Assembly: GCF_002573715.1 (NCBI RefSeq)
Contig: NZ_PDHM01000017.1
Coordinates: forward strand, 607,499-671,498
DNA: 64,000 nucleotides
Source: Paenibacillus sp. EZ-K15
Lineage (GTDB): Bacteria > Bacillota > Bacilli > Paenibacillales > Paenibacillaceae
Reading direction: 5' to 3'
Positions 35,225-44,170 of the stretch are shown here, piece by piece; the first letter of the stretch is position 1, and every line of letters begins with the position of its first letter. The position numbers and the translations under genes were made by a program. Below the pieces are notes generated by a model. It did not search any database, had not been told where the DNA came from, and saw only the letters and a program-made list of their open reading frames with translations.

Positions 35225-35270
35225 AACAAGACCCGCCCATCCGTTGCAACCGGGACTGGCGGGTCTTGTT
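35225..35270. terminator. Bidirectional terminator
   Basis: AACAAGACCCGCC pairs with GGCGGGTCTTGTT between the convergent VTT and GNAT genes. Confidence 0.88.
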
Positions 35271-35307
35271 ATAGTAGACACATGTTTAGATGCGGGATAA
35301 ACCCATC

Positions 35308-36189
35308 TTACTCCAATACGTAAGCCGCCAGTTTATGTACCGCGTCGAACCCCGCACGTTGATACAGCTGGATCGCGCCTTCATTTCTCTGGTCCACGCA
35401 TAACGAGATGTCTTCCAGCTGTACGATATGGAACAGATAATGAAGCGCTTGGTCAAGAAGTGCCCGGCCATAGCCCTTCCCCCGGAAATTTTCGGATACT
35501 GCGATGTATTCAATGCTGCCTTCCTTGAATTCGGGTTCACCTTCCACATAAACATAGCCAACGAGCTGTCCTTGTTCCGTAAGCATAAAGAGTCGGTGAT
35601 CCTCATCCAGCTGCTGCATAATATCCTGAGCGCTGAGATAGGTATTAGGGAAATTCGTACCATGCAGCTTCACAAATTCATCCGCATACTCGGATGTGAA
35701 ATCCTGGAGTCTAGAAAGGCCATCCGTTAAAAGGGCCGATTTTCGGATTCGTAGAACATGATGCTCTCCTGACTTTCTCCCCCCTTTGTCTTCCATAAAG
35801 CGTGCAGCGGATTGATGATCCACATTATAAAAACCGTAATAACGATTTACGCAGCCTTCCAGCTTCGATGTCCCTGCATCCCATAGCTGCTCCGCCAATC
35901 GATTCCATTGCTCACCTTCCGCGTTGATAAAAGGTCCCCATAATTCAGCGGACCGTTCTTCTTCATCAACATCGAATCCCAATGCCCCCACAATCTGATC
36001 TTGATCATATATGACGGTGAATTTTTGACTGCTCAGTTCGCCATTCTCCGTGAACTCCGCCTGAATCGTGCTGTAAATCTCGCCTTCCTGTTCACCGCAA
36101 TATCCGACATGATGATGACGAATCCCATTTAATCTTGCAAGAAAGGAAGATAACTCTCTAAGTTTCATATCAGCTTGCTCTAAAATCAT
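35308..36189 (-). CDS. GNAT acetyltransferase with two GNAT halves
   Basis: 293 residues. The C-terminal GNAT domain is clear: YIAVSENFRGKGYGRALLDQ carries the acetyl-CoA-binding R/QxxGxG/A, followed by VDQRNEGAIQLYQRAGF. The N-terminal half (VIYDQDQIVGALGFDVDEEE) looks like a degenerate second GNAT fold. The substrate is unknown. The start ATG follows AAGGAG by 11 bases. Confidence 0.88.
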   Translation of the reverse strand: MILEQADMKLRELSSFLARLNGIRHHHVGYCGEQEGEIYSTIQAEFTENGELSSQKFTVIYDQDQIVGALGFDVDEEERSAELWGPFINAEGEQWNRLAEQLWDAGTSKLEGCVNRYYGFYNVDHQSAARFMEDKGGRKSGEHHVLRIRKSALLTDGLSRLQDFTSEYADEFVKLHGTNFPNTYLSAQDIMQQLDEDHRLFMLTEQGQLVGYVYVEGEPEFKEGSIEYIAVSENFRGKGYGRALLDQALHYLFHIVQLEDISLCVDQRNEGAIQLYQRAGFDAVHKLAAYVLE

Positions 36190-36314
36190 CTGAATAAGTG
36201 CTCCTTGTTCATATTTTACTGGATGTGTTACAGCTAACGTTCATTGCCAAGCATCTCTCGAATATGTTTTGGTCAATTCTACCATATGGGAATGCCCACT
36301 GACCAAGCTTTAAC

Positions 36315-36351
36315 AAAAAAATGGGCCTCCCAAGTTCATGGAAAGCCCATA
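36315..36351 (-). terminator. Terminator of the mrp operon
   Basis: Minus-strand ATGGGC...GGCCCAT hairpin with an inner TCCATGAACTTGGGA arm, followed by six T residues; 42 bases after the last mrp gene. Confidence 0.82.
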
Positions 36352-36392
36352 TTGACATTCGTCAATATGTCAGTCTGGGACTCCCTGTTCGG

Positions 36393-36809
36393 TCATCCCT
36401 TCTCGGAGCGCTCCCCTTTCTGGGAAGCGCGCATCCGCTCACGTTCGCGCTTGAGTTCAGGCTTGAGATCATCGTGGACGCTGTTCTCCCACATGGATAC
36501 GCCTGATCGATACGCCGCCCTCCCATTCAAGTGACCCGCTACCGGCCCCGTAATAAATACGAATACAATTCCCAGCAGCAGTTTTGCACTGACATGCTCC
36601 AGGTAGAAGGTGAAATACAGAAATGCGCCTGCAAGAATCAAGAGGACGCCTAGCGTAGCACTTTTCGTTGCTGCATGAGACCTCATATAAACATCCGGCA
36701 GACGGATAAGGCCAAATGCACTCAAGGCACCAAGTAAAGCTCCAAGCAGCACCATAAGCGCGATCAGAAACTCACCGATCTGACTCATCGTTTGTGCGTT
36801 CAATGACAT
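36393..36809 (-). CDS. mrpG: Mrp Na+/H+ antiporter subunit G
   Basis: About 138 residues with three membrane helices. The MnhG/MrpG signature FGLIRLPDVYMRSHAATKS is intact. The C-terminus is unusually long and charged (KPELKRERERMRAS). MrpG is a small structural subunit at the MrpE-F-G end of the complex. The start overlaps the end of mrpF; ATG 36809 has GAGGGG just upstream, and ATG 36788 is an alternative. Confidence 0.9.
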   Translation of the reverse strand: MSLNAQTMSQIGEFLIALMVLLGALLGALSAFGLIRLPDVYMRSHAATKSATLGVLLILAGAFLYFTFYLEHVSAKLLLGIVFVFITGPVAGHLNGRAAYRSGVSMWENSVHDDLKPELKRERERMRASQKGERSEKG

Positions 36810-37065
36810 CACCCCTCTCGATATATCTGGCAAGCGCAGTCGTTCCGATAAACGTCAGTATCCCGATCAGCAGAATGATATCGAAATAGACGGTTGTCCG
36901 GAACAGCATGCACAGAACAGCGATCATGGACAACAGTATAATTCCAATCGTATCCAGCGACATGATCCGGTCGTTCATGGAAGGTCCCTTGATTAATCGG
37001 TACAAGCAGCCCAGTATAGCCAGCGACAAAATCACCAGAGAGGCAATCAGGATGCTATGAATCAT
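36772..37065 (-). CDS. mrpF: Mrp Na+/H+ antiporter subunit F
   Basis: 97 residues with three helices and the MrpF phrase LIKGPSMNDRIMSLDTIGI. Needed for assembly of the antiporter; also linked to bile-salt or cation efflux in relatives. Its ATG overlaps the stop of mrpE (ATGA) and its end overlaps mrpG, so translation is tightly coupled. Confidence 0.93.
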   Translation of the reverse strand: MIHSILIASLVILSLAILGCLYRLIKGPSMNDRIMSLDTIGIILLSMIAVLCMLFRTTVYFDIILLIGILTFIGTTALARYIERGDVIERTNDESDR

Positions 37066-37541
37066 GTGCGGGTCACCTCCTTGATCGCGCGTTCGAAGGT
37101 ATCGCGGATCTGATTCGACAGCTCTTCGACATCTTCAATATCCATCGCATGAATATATAGCGTCTGACCATCGCGAGACACTTCCAGGGTAAGCGTTCCT
37201 GGCGTCAAGCAGATCAGGCACGATAACACCGTAATCTCCCAGTCGGATTTCAGCTCGGTTGAGTAGGCGAAGATGCCTGGGCGAACATTCAGCTTCGGTC
37301 TTAGGATCTGTCCAATTACCGTGATGCTCGATTTTAACAGCTCCCTTAGGAACAAGAGCAGCAGCAGAATGATGGACCACAGCTTGCGCAAATAGAAATC
37401 GTTCGGCCAGAAGCGTCGCAACAGATAAATCAGCAAGATTCCGATCAGATAGCCGATGATCAATTGCTGGGGGGACCAATTATTGTTCAGGAACATCCAG
37501 ACAACGGCAATGATGATATTTAACAGTATTTGATGGCCCAT
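37062..37541 (-). CDS. mrpE: Mrp Na+/H+ antiporter subunit E
   Basis: 159 residues: two hydrophobic helices, then a cytoplasmic domain including LTPGTLTLEVSRDGQTLYIH, the MrpE signature. The ATG at 37541 has AAAGGAG 8 bases upstream; a GTG two codons earlier overlaps the mrpD stop. Confidence 0.93.
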   Translation of the reverse strand: MGHQILLNIIIAVVWMFLNNNWSPQQLIIGYLIGILLIYLLRRFWPNDFYLRKLWSIILLLLLFLRELLKSSITVIGQILRPKLNVRPGIFAYSTELKSDWEITVLSCLICLTPGTLTLEVSRDGQTLYIHAMDIEDVEELSNQIRDTFERAIKEVTRT

Positions 37542-37546
37542 ATCCA

Positions 37547-39031
37547 CTACTCCTTTAATACAGCGTTAATATATAGTGATGGATCGGATAATACGGCGCC
37601 TGCTTGAGAGGTGTAGGAATATATCCACTCCGAACCCACCCCAAGGACAATCACCATAACCGTTAGCCCAATAGCTGCCGCATAAGCTGTCTTGTGGATT
37701 CTGACCGGTTTTGATTCTTGAAGTCGAGGTGATTCGCCCCAGAATGCCCCCATAAACACTTTGATCAAGGAATACAATACCGCCAAACTTGATGCCAATG
37801 CCAGTCCTGTTAGCACATAATGGCCTCCGCTCAATCCGCCGCGAACGATGAGGACTTTGCCAAGAAAGCCGCTAAGGGGCGGGATGCCGACCAGAGCCAG
37901 TGCAACGATAAAGAACATCCATCCCACCAAAGGATGGCGCTTCATCAGCCCGCCCATATCGCTCAGCTTGTTCGCTCCTGCACTGGCGATGATGATACCG
38001 CCCAGGATAAAGAGCAGCGCCTTTGCTATCATGTCATGCATCAAGTAGAATACGGCTCCGTTCAAGGAGTCAGAGGATGCCGTCGCTATGCCGAAGGCGA
38101 TAAAGCCAACGCTAATAATAATGTTATAGTTCAGGATTCGTCCAAGATCCTTATACGCAACCGCGCCCAAACTGCCCAGAATCATCGTCGCCGCAGCCAT
38201 CCAGCCGATGACGGCGTGGATGCCGCCGGTATCGTGATAGAAGATCAACGTAAAGGTACGGATAATCGCATATAACCCAACCTTCGTAAGCAGCGCGCCG
38301 AACAAAGCCGTAACTGCCGCCGGAGGTGCGCTGTAGGAACCGGGCAACCAGAAGAACAGGAACAAACCCGCCTTCAAGGCAAATACAATCAGGAACAGAA
38401 GGCCGATGACCGATAAGATTCCATCCTGCTGAACTTCGGCCACGCGCAGAGACAGATGCGCCATATTCAGCGTTCCGACTGTGCCGTATAAATAAGCAAC
38501 AGCTGCAACAAACAAGGTGGATGAAATAATATTAATCAGCATGTACTTTAAGGTTTCCCTCAGCTGGCGCTTGGTGCCGCCCAGTACAATCAAGGCGTAG
38601 GAAGCGATCAGCATAACCTCAAAACAGACAAACAGGTTAAACAAATCCCCTGTCAGGAACGATCCGATCACGCCAGCCAGCAAGAATTGGAAAAAAGCAT
38701 AGAAGTAATGCTTCTCTCTCTCTTCCCCGATGCTCCGAAAAGAATAGAACAGACAGGCAGCCGCGACAATCAACGTCGTAAGCACCAGCAGTGCCGCGAG
38801 CATGTCGGCTACAAATACGATTCCATACGGCGGCTGCCACCCACCCATGTGAAGCGTCTGGATGCCCTCATTGTTTACCTGACTTACAATGAACAAAGCC
38901 ACAAGCAGGTTTACTGCGATACTAACCGCACTAATCCAGCGCTGAACACGAACGTATTTGGAACAGAAAATAAGAATAACAGCTGTAACCAGCGGAATAA
39001 GGAGAGGAAGGACAATTACATTATTCATCAT
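37547..39031 (-). CDS. mrpD: Mrp Na+/H+ antiporter subunit D
   Basis: 494 residues with about 14 helices, homologous to complex I NuoM/N. It shows SFLTGDLFNLFVCFEVMLIASY, with the conserved Glu, and KVGLYAIIRTFTLIF with the key Lys. It forms one of the two large proton-translocating half channels. Start ATG 39031 overlaps the mrpC end. Confidence 0.95.
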   Translation of the reverse strand: MMNNVIVLPLLIPLVTAVILIFCSKYVRVQRWISAVSIAVNLLVALFIVSQVNNEGIQTLHMGGWQPPYGIVFVADMLAALLVLTTLIVAAACLFYSFRSIGEEREKHYFYAFFQFLLAGVIGSFLTGDLFNLFVCFEVMLIASYALIVLGGTKRQLRETLKYMLINIISSTLFVAAVAYLYGTVGTLNMAHLSLRVAEVQQDGILSVIGLLFLIVFALKAGLFLFFWLPGSYSAPPAAVTALFGALLTKVGLYAIIRTFTLIFYHDTGGIHAVIGWMAAATMILGSLGAVAYKDLGRILNYNIIISVGFIAFGIATASSDSLNGAVFYLMHDMIAKALLFILGGIIIASAGANKLSDMGGLMKRHPLVGWMFFIVALALVGIPPLSGFLGKVLIVRGGLSGGHYVLTGLALASSLAVLYSLIKVFMGAFWGESPRLQESKPVRIHKTAYAAAIGLTVMVIVLGVGSEWIYSYTSQAGAVLSDPSLYINAVLKE

Positions 39032-39359
39032 CCATCCCCCTTAGCTCTTCCATGTTGTCCGTGCCCAAGCGTTGATACGCTTTATACGCCAGTACGAAGA
39101 AGAACGATGTGACGCCAAAGCTGATGACAATGGATGTCAGAATCAACGCTTGCGGAACGGGATCAACGTAGGATGAAGCCTTCTCGCCAAGCAGCGGAGC
39201 AGCACCTGTCTTCAATCGCGACATGGTGAGCAGCAGCAGGTGGACACCATGGGTTAACAGTGACGTACCGAGAATAATCCGCAGCAAGCTTTTGGATAAG
39301 ATCTGGTATATCCCAACCGCAAAAATAATCCCGATGGCAAGTGACATATAAAGTTCCAT
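39021..39359 (-). CDS. mrpC: Mrp Na+/H+ antiporter subunit C
   Basis: 112 residues, three helices, homologous to NuoK. TSLLTHGVHLLLLTM and DPVPQALILTSIVISFGVTS are typical of MrpC. Its last bases overlap the mrpD start; it begins just after the mrpA stop. Confidence 0.94.
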   Translation of the reverse strand: MELYMSLAIGIIFAVGIYQILSKSLLRIILGTSLLTHGVHLLLLTMSRLKTGAAPLLGEKASSYVDPVPQALILTSIVISFGVTSFFFVLAYKAYQRLGTDNMEELRGMDDE

Positions 39360-39361
39360 GG

Positions 39362-42220
39362 TCAGTTATCCCTCCCAATCGAATTGATGATGGTCATCGT
39401 TACGCCAACGACGGCTAAATAGACGCCGAGGTCGAAGAGAACCGCAGTAGCCAGCTCGGTTTCCCCGAGCAACGGCAGGTTGAAGTAACCGAAGGAATGA
39501 CTTAAGAACGGTGCGTCAAAAGCAAAGGAGCCGATCCCTGTAAGGAGTGCAATCGCAAGTCCAGTAGCCGTAACCTTTCGAAATTCGAAAGGTATGATCC
39601 TCCGGGTCATGTCCATGCCGAAAGCCATCGACAACAGAACCAGTGCGGCTGAAGTCATCAGCCCCCCGATAAATCCTCCGCCCGGCTCATGGTGTCCCGA
39701 GTTGAACAGGAACCATGAGAAGGTTACAACGATAAAGATAACCACCTTGGATATGGTGCGCAGAATGACATCATTGCTGTTAGGGAGATATGCCCCTTCA
39801 TAACGATCCCGTTCGCCCAAAATGCCTTCACCCAAATCGATTTTAATCAAGGCATAAATCCCAAGGGATGCTATGCCGAGAACCGTAATTTCAAGCAAGG
39901 TATCAAATCCGCGGAAGTCCACCAGAATGACGTTGACGATATTTTTACCGCCGGCCAAATGGTAGCTCTCTTTAATGAAGTAATCCGCAATGGAGTCAAA
40001 GGTTCTGCCGCTGCTCGCAGCCAATGCGATCAAGGTCACGACAGCACCGACGCCAACCGAAATGAGCAAATTTCTCCACTTCAGGCTCATCGGTACCTTC
40101 TCCCGCTTCAGCTTCGGCAGATGATAGAAACAGAGCAGGAACAGCATGACCGAAACCGTCTCGACGACCATCTGGGTCAGCGCCAGATCCGGAGCCCGGA
40201 ACAGAACGAAGAACAAGGTCACCATATAGCCGGCAGCCCCGGTTAATATAATCGCCATCAATCGTGTTCGTACGAACGGAAGCACAATGACCGGGATGAC
40301 CAGACCGAGTATGGCAACGGCCTCATAGAAGGACATCGGTGCGTAGTCCGTCATATCGAATCCGATATGATCAACTAGCAGGAGCCCCCCGCCAAGCACG
40401 ACTATAAAAAACACAAAGATATAGATCACATAGTGACGTAACGAACCTGTCATGTAGGTTGAGGTCAACGATTTGCCGCCTCTTTCGAGGACGCGCAATC
40501 CCCCATCATACAGATTGTTCAATGTCCATCGCTTCGTAAGCGTTGTGTTCAAGATACGCGCTCTGCCGTGAAGCTTATACAGAACGATGCCGAGAACAAT
40601 GATTCCGATGGTCATGAAAATTTCTGTTGTCCAGCCGTGCCACATCTCAATATGGACGTGAAAACGATCCTCTCCCGCTAGCAGCCCCGGATGAATGGCG
40701 GCCATCGCCGGTTCAATGAGTGCATGAGACAGCAGGTTCGGAAACAGCCCGAACACGATGGCGAGCGATGCCAGAATAACCGGGGGAATCAGCATCCCCA
40801 GCGGTGCTTCGTGCGGCTTCTTCTCCAGTTTTTCAGGCTGAAAGCGTCCGGTAAAGGTTTTGAAGACCAGGATCATGCTGTACAGGAACGTAAACACGCT
40901 GGCGATCCAGGCAACGACCGGTATTAGCACGCCCCAGGTCTCGGCATTCCAGAAATTCATCTGAGACGCTTGAAGGACCGCCGTAAAGAACATTTCTTTA
41001 CTCAGGAATCCGTTAAACGGAGGCAGACCGGCCATGGAAAATGCACCAATGACAGCCACGGTAAACGTGATTGGCATGAGCGACATCAGACCTCCGAGTT
41101 TCCGCAGATCACGGGTGCCCGTTTCATGGTCCACGATACCGACAACCATAAACAAAGCGCCCTTAAATATCGCATGGTTCATCAGATGAAAGATAGCGGC
41201 TGTCGTTGCTTTCGTATAGAGCAGCGTGTCCACGCCACCTCCATAATAAGCTGCAGCAGATCCAAGACCGAGCAAGCTCATGATCAGCCCCAGTTGGCTG
41301 ATGGTAGAGAATGCCAGCAGTGCTTTCAGGTCCGTCTGCTTGATCGCACGGATCGAAGCGTATATCAGCGTGGTCAAGCCCGTAATCGCAATGATCCAGA
41401 ACCAGGAAGCTTGCCCGGCAAACACCGGACTAAAACGGGCCACCAGATAGATTCCGGCCTTGACCATCGTAGCGGAGTGCAGATAAGCACTAACTGGAGT
41501 CGGTGCTTCCATCGCATCCGGCAGCCAGATATGGAACGGGAACTGCGCGGATTTGGTGAATGCTCCCAGCAGGATCAGAATCATGGCCGGAATAAACAGC
41601 GCGTCTCCCGCAATGCTACCCACATTCGCTACAATCTCCCGCACGCTAAAGGTGCCTGTCATGATATAAAGAAGAATAAACCCTGCAAACATGGCAAGTC
41701 CGCCGAATACGGTAATCAGCATGGATTTTAAAGCTCCGTATCTGGAGCGGTCGCGATGATGCCAGAATGCAATCAGCAGGAATGACGAGATGCTTGTCAG
41801 TTCCCAGAAGCCGTACAGCACCATCAGGTTATCCGAAAGCACAACACCAAGCATGGCGCCCATGAACAGAAGCAGATAGATGTAAAATCTATGGACGGCT
41901 TCCTTGTTCTTGTCCATGTAGAAGATGGAGTACAGTACAACGAGTGAACCAATACCAGATATTAATAGTGCAAAAATTAAACTTAATCCATCCAAATAAA
42001 CGGTGAAGTTTATTCCCATGCTTGGAATCCATTCCAGGACAGCTTGAAGCTGTTCACCTCCCTGAATGGTTGGGATAAGTCCCAAAAAATAGGCGAACAG
42101 GACAACCGGTACCGGCAAAATCACCCATCCGGTGTGAACACGGCCGATGAGCTTGTAAGTCAACATAACCACAAGCGCTACGATAAAAGGTGCCATAACG
42201 GCGATGTGCAGCAAAGACAA
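39362..42220 (-). CDS. mrpA: Mrp Na+/H+ antiporter subunit A fused to subunit B
   Basis: 952 residues from TTG 42220 (GGAGGAG 6 bases upstream). Residues 1 to about 800 are MrpA, homologous to NuoL: MVLYGFWELTSISSFLLIAF, LPDAMEAPTPVSAYLHSATM and HAIFKGALFMVVG are all present, with the conserved Lys and His. The last 150 residues are an MrpB domain: FNSGHHEPGGGFIGGLMTSA and TELATAVLFDLGVYLAVVGV. In Bacillus MrpA (about 800) and MrpB (about 140) are separate genes, so this is an A-B fusion. Consistently, there is no separate mrpB in the operon. The complex exports Na+ in exchange for H+, for pH and salt homeostasis. Confidence 0.95.
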   Translation of the reverse strand: MSLLHIAVMAPFIVALVVMLTYKLIGRVHTGWVILPVPVVLFAYFLGLIPTIQGGEQLQAVLEWIPSMGINFTVYLDGLSLIFALLISGIGSLVVLYSIFYMDKNKEAVHRFYIYLLLFMGAMLGVVLSDNLMVLYGFWELTSISSFLLIAFWHHRDRSRYGALKSMLITVFGGLAMFAGFILLYIMTGTFSVREIVANVGSIAGDALFIPAMILILLGAFTKSAQFPFHIWLPDAMEAPTPVSAYLHSATMVKAGIYLVARFSPVFAGQASWFWIIAITGLTTLIYASIRAIKQTDLKALLAFSTISQLGLIMSLLGLGSAAAYYGGGVDTLLYTKATTAAIFHLMNHAIFKGALFMVVGIVDHETGTRDLRKLGGLMSLMPITFTVAVIGAFSMAGLPPFNGFLSKEMFFTAVLQASQMNFWNAETWGVLIPVVAWIASVFTFLYSMILVFKTFTGRFQPEKLEKKPHEAPLGMLIPPVILASLAIVFGLFPNLLSHALIEPAMAAIHPGLLAGEDRFHVHIEMWHGWTTEIFMTIGIIVLGIVLYKLHGRARILNTTLTKRWTLNNLYDGGLRVLERGGKSLTSTYMTGSLRHYVIYIFVFFIVVLGGGLLLVDHIGFDMTDYAPMSFYEAVAILGLVIPVIVLPFVRTRLMAIILTGAAGYMVTLFFVLFRAPDLALTQMVVETVSVMLFLLCFYHLPKLKREKVPMSLKWRNLLISVGVGAVVTLIALAASSGRTFDSIADYFIKESYHLAGGKNIVNVILVDFRGFDTLLEITVLGIASLGIYALIKIDLGEGILGERDRYEGAYLPNSNDVILRTISKVVIFIVVTFSWFLFNSGHHEPGGGFIGGLMTSAALVLLSMAFGMDMTRRIIPFEFRKVTATGLAIALLTGIGSFAFDAPFLSHSFGYFNLPLLGETELATAVLFDLGVYLAVVGVTMTIINSIGRDN

Positions 42221-42298
42221 AGTCTACTCCTCCTATAGTCCGATTTTTCCTTCATTAGTAGTATTTCCCCATTATTTAGGCATAAGTCCAAAAAAACA

Positions 42299-42330
42299 CA
42301 AAAAGAGCCCGCTGTTGGCAGGCTCCTCCA
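42299..42330 (-). terminator. Terminator-like hairpin in the mrp leader
   Basis: Minus-strand GAGCCTGC-caaca-GCGGGCTC followed by TTTTT. It sits between a strong promoter (42372-42400) and mrpA, so it may attenuate the operon rather than end an upstream transcript. Confidence 0.7.
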
Positions 42331-42371
42331 GGTAAAACCATATGGTATTTTTTCGAATCACACTGAAAAAC

Positions 42372-42400
42372 AGTATATCTTGAGATCAAAACTTTGTCAA
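42372..42400 (-). promoter_or_regulatory. Sigma-A promoter of the mrp operon
   Basis: TTGACA, 17 bases, TATACT on the minus strand; transcription start expected near 42365, giving a leader of about 145 bases. Confidence 0.75.
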
Positions 42401-42462
42401 AGGGTATGTTGGAATGAAAAAGGGACAATCAGGAAATCACTGTATATAAAGGAGTGGTTCCC

Positions 42463-42672
42463 ATGATGATCAAAAAAGCGGTTGTTTGCGCTTTCATCTT
42501 TCTCGCTATTTTAGCAGCCGCCATCGTAACAAATACTCGTACTCATCCCAGTTATCCACAAGAAAACACGTCAACCAGAGTTTATCAAATTCAAGAAACC
42601 CCATGGTTTTTACCCCGAGAATACATAAAAATCATTCGAACATCACCCGAGCCCCTGCCGGATGAGCCCTAA
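42463..42672 (+). CDS. Small exported or membrane-anchored protein, unknown
   Basis: 69 residues: MMIKKAVVCAFIFLAILAAA is a signal-anchor-like helix, followed by a short polar, Pro-rich tail. The ATG at 42463 has AAAGGAG 8 bases upstream. It lies alone between the mrp promoter and the 3' end of the DedA gene. No family recognised. Confidence 0.6.
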   Translation: MMIKKAVVCAFIFLAILAAAIVTNTRTHPSYPQENTSTRVYQIQETPWFLPREYIKIIRTSPEPLPDEP

Positions 42673-42690
42673 TTCACAGACATGCGGCAT

Positions 42691-43317
42691 TTATCCGTGA
42701 AACTGAATTTCATTATTCTCCTTGTTTCGTTTATTTCTTCGAATCACCCACGAAATGATCAGAATGATGGCCAGCACCACGACGATTCCTGCTGCATAAT
42801 AACCGTACCGGTTAATCAAGGCTCCGATATGATCGACGACCTGATCTCCGACAAACATGCCTAAAGAGAAATAACCGATGGTCCATACCAAGGACGCAGA
42901 ATACGAATACATCGCAAATCTGCGATACGGCATCCCTTTCATGCCTACCGCATAGGGCGTCACGTTGCGCAAGATGGGCAAAAAAGCGCTAATACATATA
43001 GCGTAATTGCCGTATTGGCGGGTCAACCGTTCGGATACATCAAGAAACTGGCGGATTTTGGACTTTTCCTGAGCGCGGTTTAACAGCTTGCTCGCGGTAA
43101 AGCGACTAAGCATGTAACCTACCGTCGATCCCGAGCACACACCAAGAAACGTCATGATAAAAGACGGAAACGGCGTTAAAATCTCGGATGCCGCTAACGC
43201 TCCGCCTGTCATTGCCACGACTTCATTAGGCACAGGAAGACCGACCAATCCAAGGCACAATACGACGAATAATGCGTAGTGCCCGATCTGTTCTATAAAA
43301 TTGAATAGCGTATCCAC
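42691..43317 (-). CDS. DedA-family membrane protein
   Basis: 208 residues with the DedA/VTT fold: FVVLCLGLVGLPVPNEVVAM, GVCSGSTVGYMLSRF, YAICISAFLPILRNVTPYAVG and MKGMPYRRF. DedA proteins are lipid-carrier translocases (undecaprenyl phosphate, phosphatidylethanolamine) or support proton-motive force. The start is GTG 43317 with a G-rich upstream run, not an ideal ribosome site. A second VTT protein is encoded at 34565. Confidence 0.92.
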   Translation of the reverse strand: MDTLFNFIEQIGHYALFVVLCLGLVGLPVPNEVVAMTGGALAASEILTPFPSFIMTFLGVCSGSTVGYMLSRFTASKLLNRAQEKSKIRQFLDVSERLTRQYGNYAICISAFLPILRNVTPYAVGMKGMPYRRFAMYSYSASLVWTIGYFSLGMFVGDQVVDHIGALINRYGYYAAGIVVVLAIILIISWVIRRNKRNKENNEIQFHG

Positions 43318-43439
43318 CCCTGCCCCCCTAATCCGTCCCTAGAATAGTATCAGCTTATATGACAACGTAGTTTTCGCAAACGTGCTGCAGGCGAGGATAT
43401 GAACTGGACCTGAGACCAGTTTTATTATGGATCATGCCA

Positions 43440-43715
43440 TTAGAGATTTTTAAATGCCGATATGAAAGAACCCGGATCATCCTTCACCGTGTACGAATAC
43501 ACTCCTTGCTGGGTGTGCAAGTATAAGAAACCACCGCCATCCCCCATCGGCCGATACGACAGGTCAAAGACCTGCTTGATGGGGAACTCCCGGTATTTCG
43601 TTACGATGCGATCCTCGTACAGGAACATCTCCCGCCCCTGCTCTTCCGTTCGTTGTTCGATGCCATCCACGACTCGGTTGATTTTGTAGTACGGCTGTAC
43701 GGCTACCCAATTCAC
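43440..43715 (-). CDS. Hypothetical protein, 91 residues
   Basis: Starts at GTG 43715 with AGGAGGG 5 bases upstream and begins MNWVAVQPYYKINRVVDGIE. It is predicted mostly beta, with YREFPIKQVFDLSYRPMGD, somewhat like a small pleckstrin-type stress-sensing fold, though I cannot assign a family. 28 bases after a small membrane protein, so likely a two-gene operon. Confidence 0.7.
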   Translation of the reverse strand: MNWVAVQPYYKINRVVDGIEQRTEEQGREMFLYEDRIVTKYREFPIKQVFDLSYRPMGDGGGFLYLHTQQGVYSYTVKDDPGSFISAFKNL

Positions 43716-43743
43716 AAGTTCCCTCCTTGCTGTCTTTACATTT

Positions 43744-43947
43744 TTATTTGGAAGATTGCACTTCCCCCTTCTTCTTTCTGCGGCTCCTGATTCGTTCCAG
43801 CAGCTCCAGCGCCCCGATAAATAGTACGAATACAACGAAGAGTGCAATCGCCCGGCCAGGTTCGATCAGACCGGTAATAGACGCAACGATGCCGGTAATG
43901 CCTACAATAATAATACCTATTACGGATAGTTTCCAACCTGTTAACAT
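43744..43947 (-). CDS. Small two-helix membrane protein
   Basis: 67 residues from ATG 43947 (AGGAGC 6 bases upstream). Two hydrophobic helices (LSVIGIIIVGITGIVASITG; IALFVVFVLFIGALELL) are followed by a basic tail RSRRKKKGE. Function unknown; co-transcribed with the 91-residue gene. Confidence 0.7.
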   Translation of the reverse strand: MLTGWKLSVIGIIIVGITGIVASITGLIEPGRAIALFVVFVLFIGALELLERIRSRRKKKGEVQSSK

Positions 43948-44170
43948 ATGTATGCTCCTAAAGTAAACGTAATAGCCACCCATCAAGATCACAGCTGCAT
44001 GATCAAAAAACGTTAGACACACACGGAATGTATCATAAAGAAGCCCTTATATTCAAGTTATAATCGATTTTCAATTTCAATTGCCAACCCTCGTGACATT
44101 TGCAATAATTTACTCAGGAGAGAATGAATAGGCCCACCTCCAAACACCAAAAAGACAGGAGGAACACGGT

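Noticed and set aside
40970-41731. 253-codon plus-strand frame antisense to mrpA
   Set aside because: mrpA is certain from family motifs; the antisense protein is very rich in His, Gln and Arg, as shadows of membrane genes are.
42220-42365. Known Na+ riboswitch in the mrp leader
   Set aside because: Only about 35 bases precede the terminator, too few for a described aptamer.
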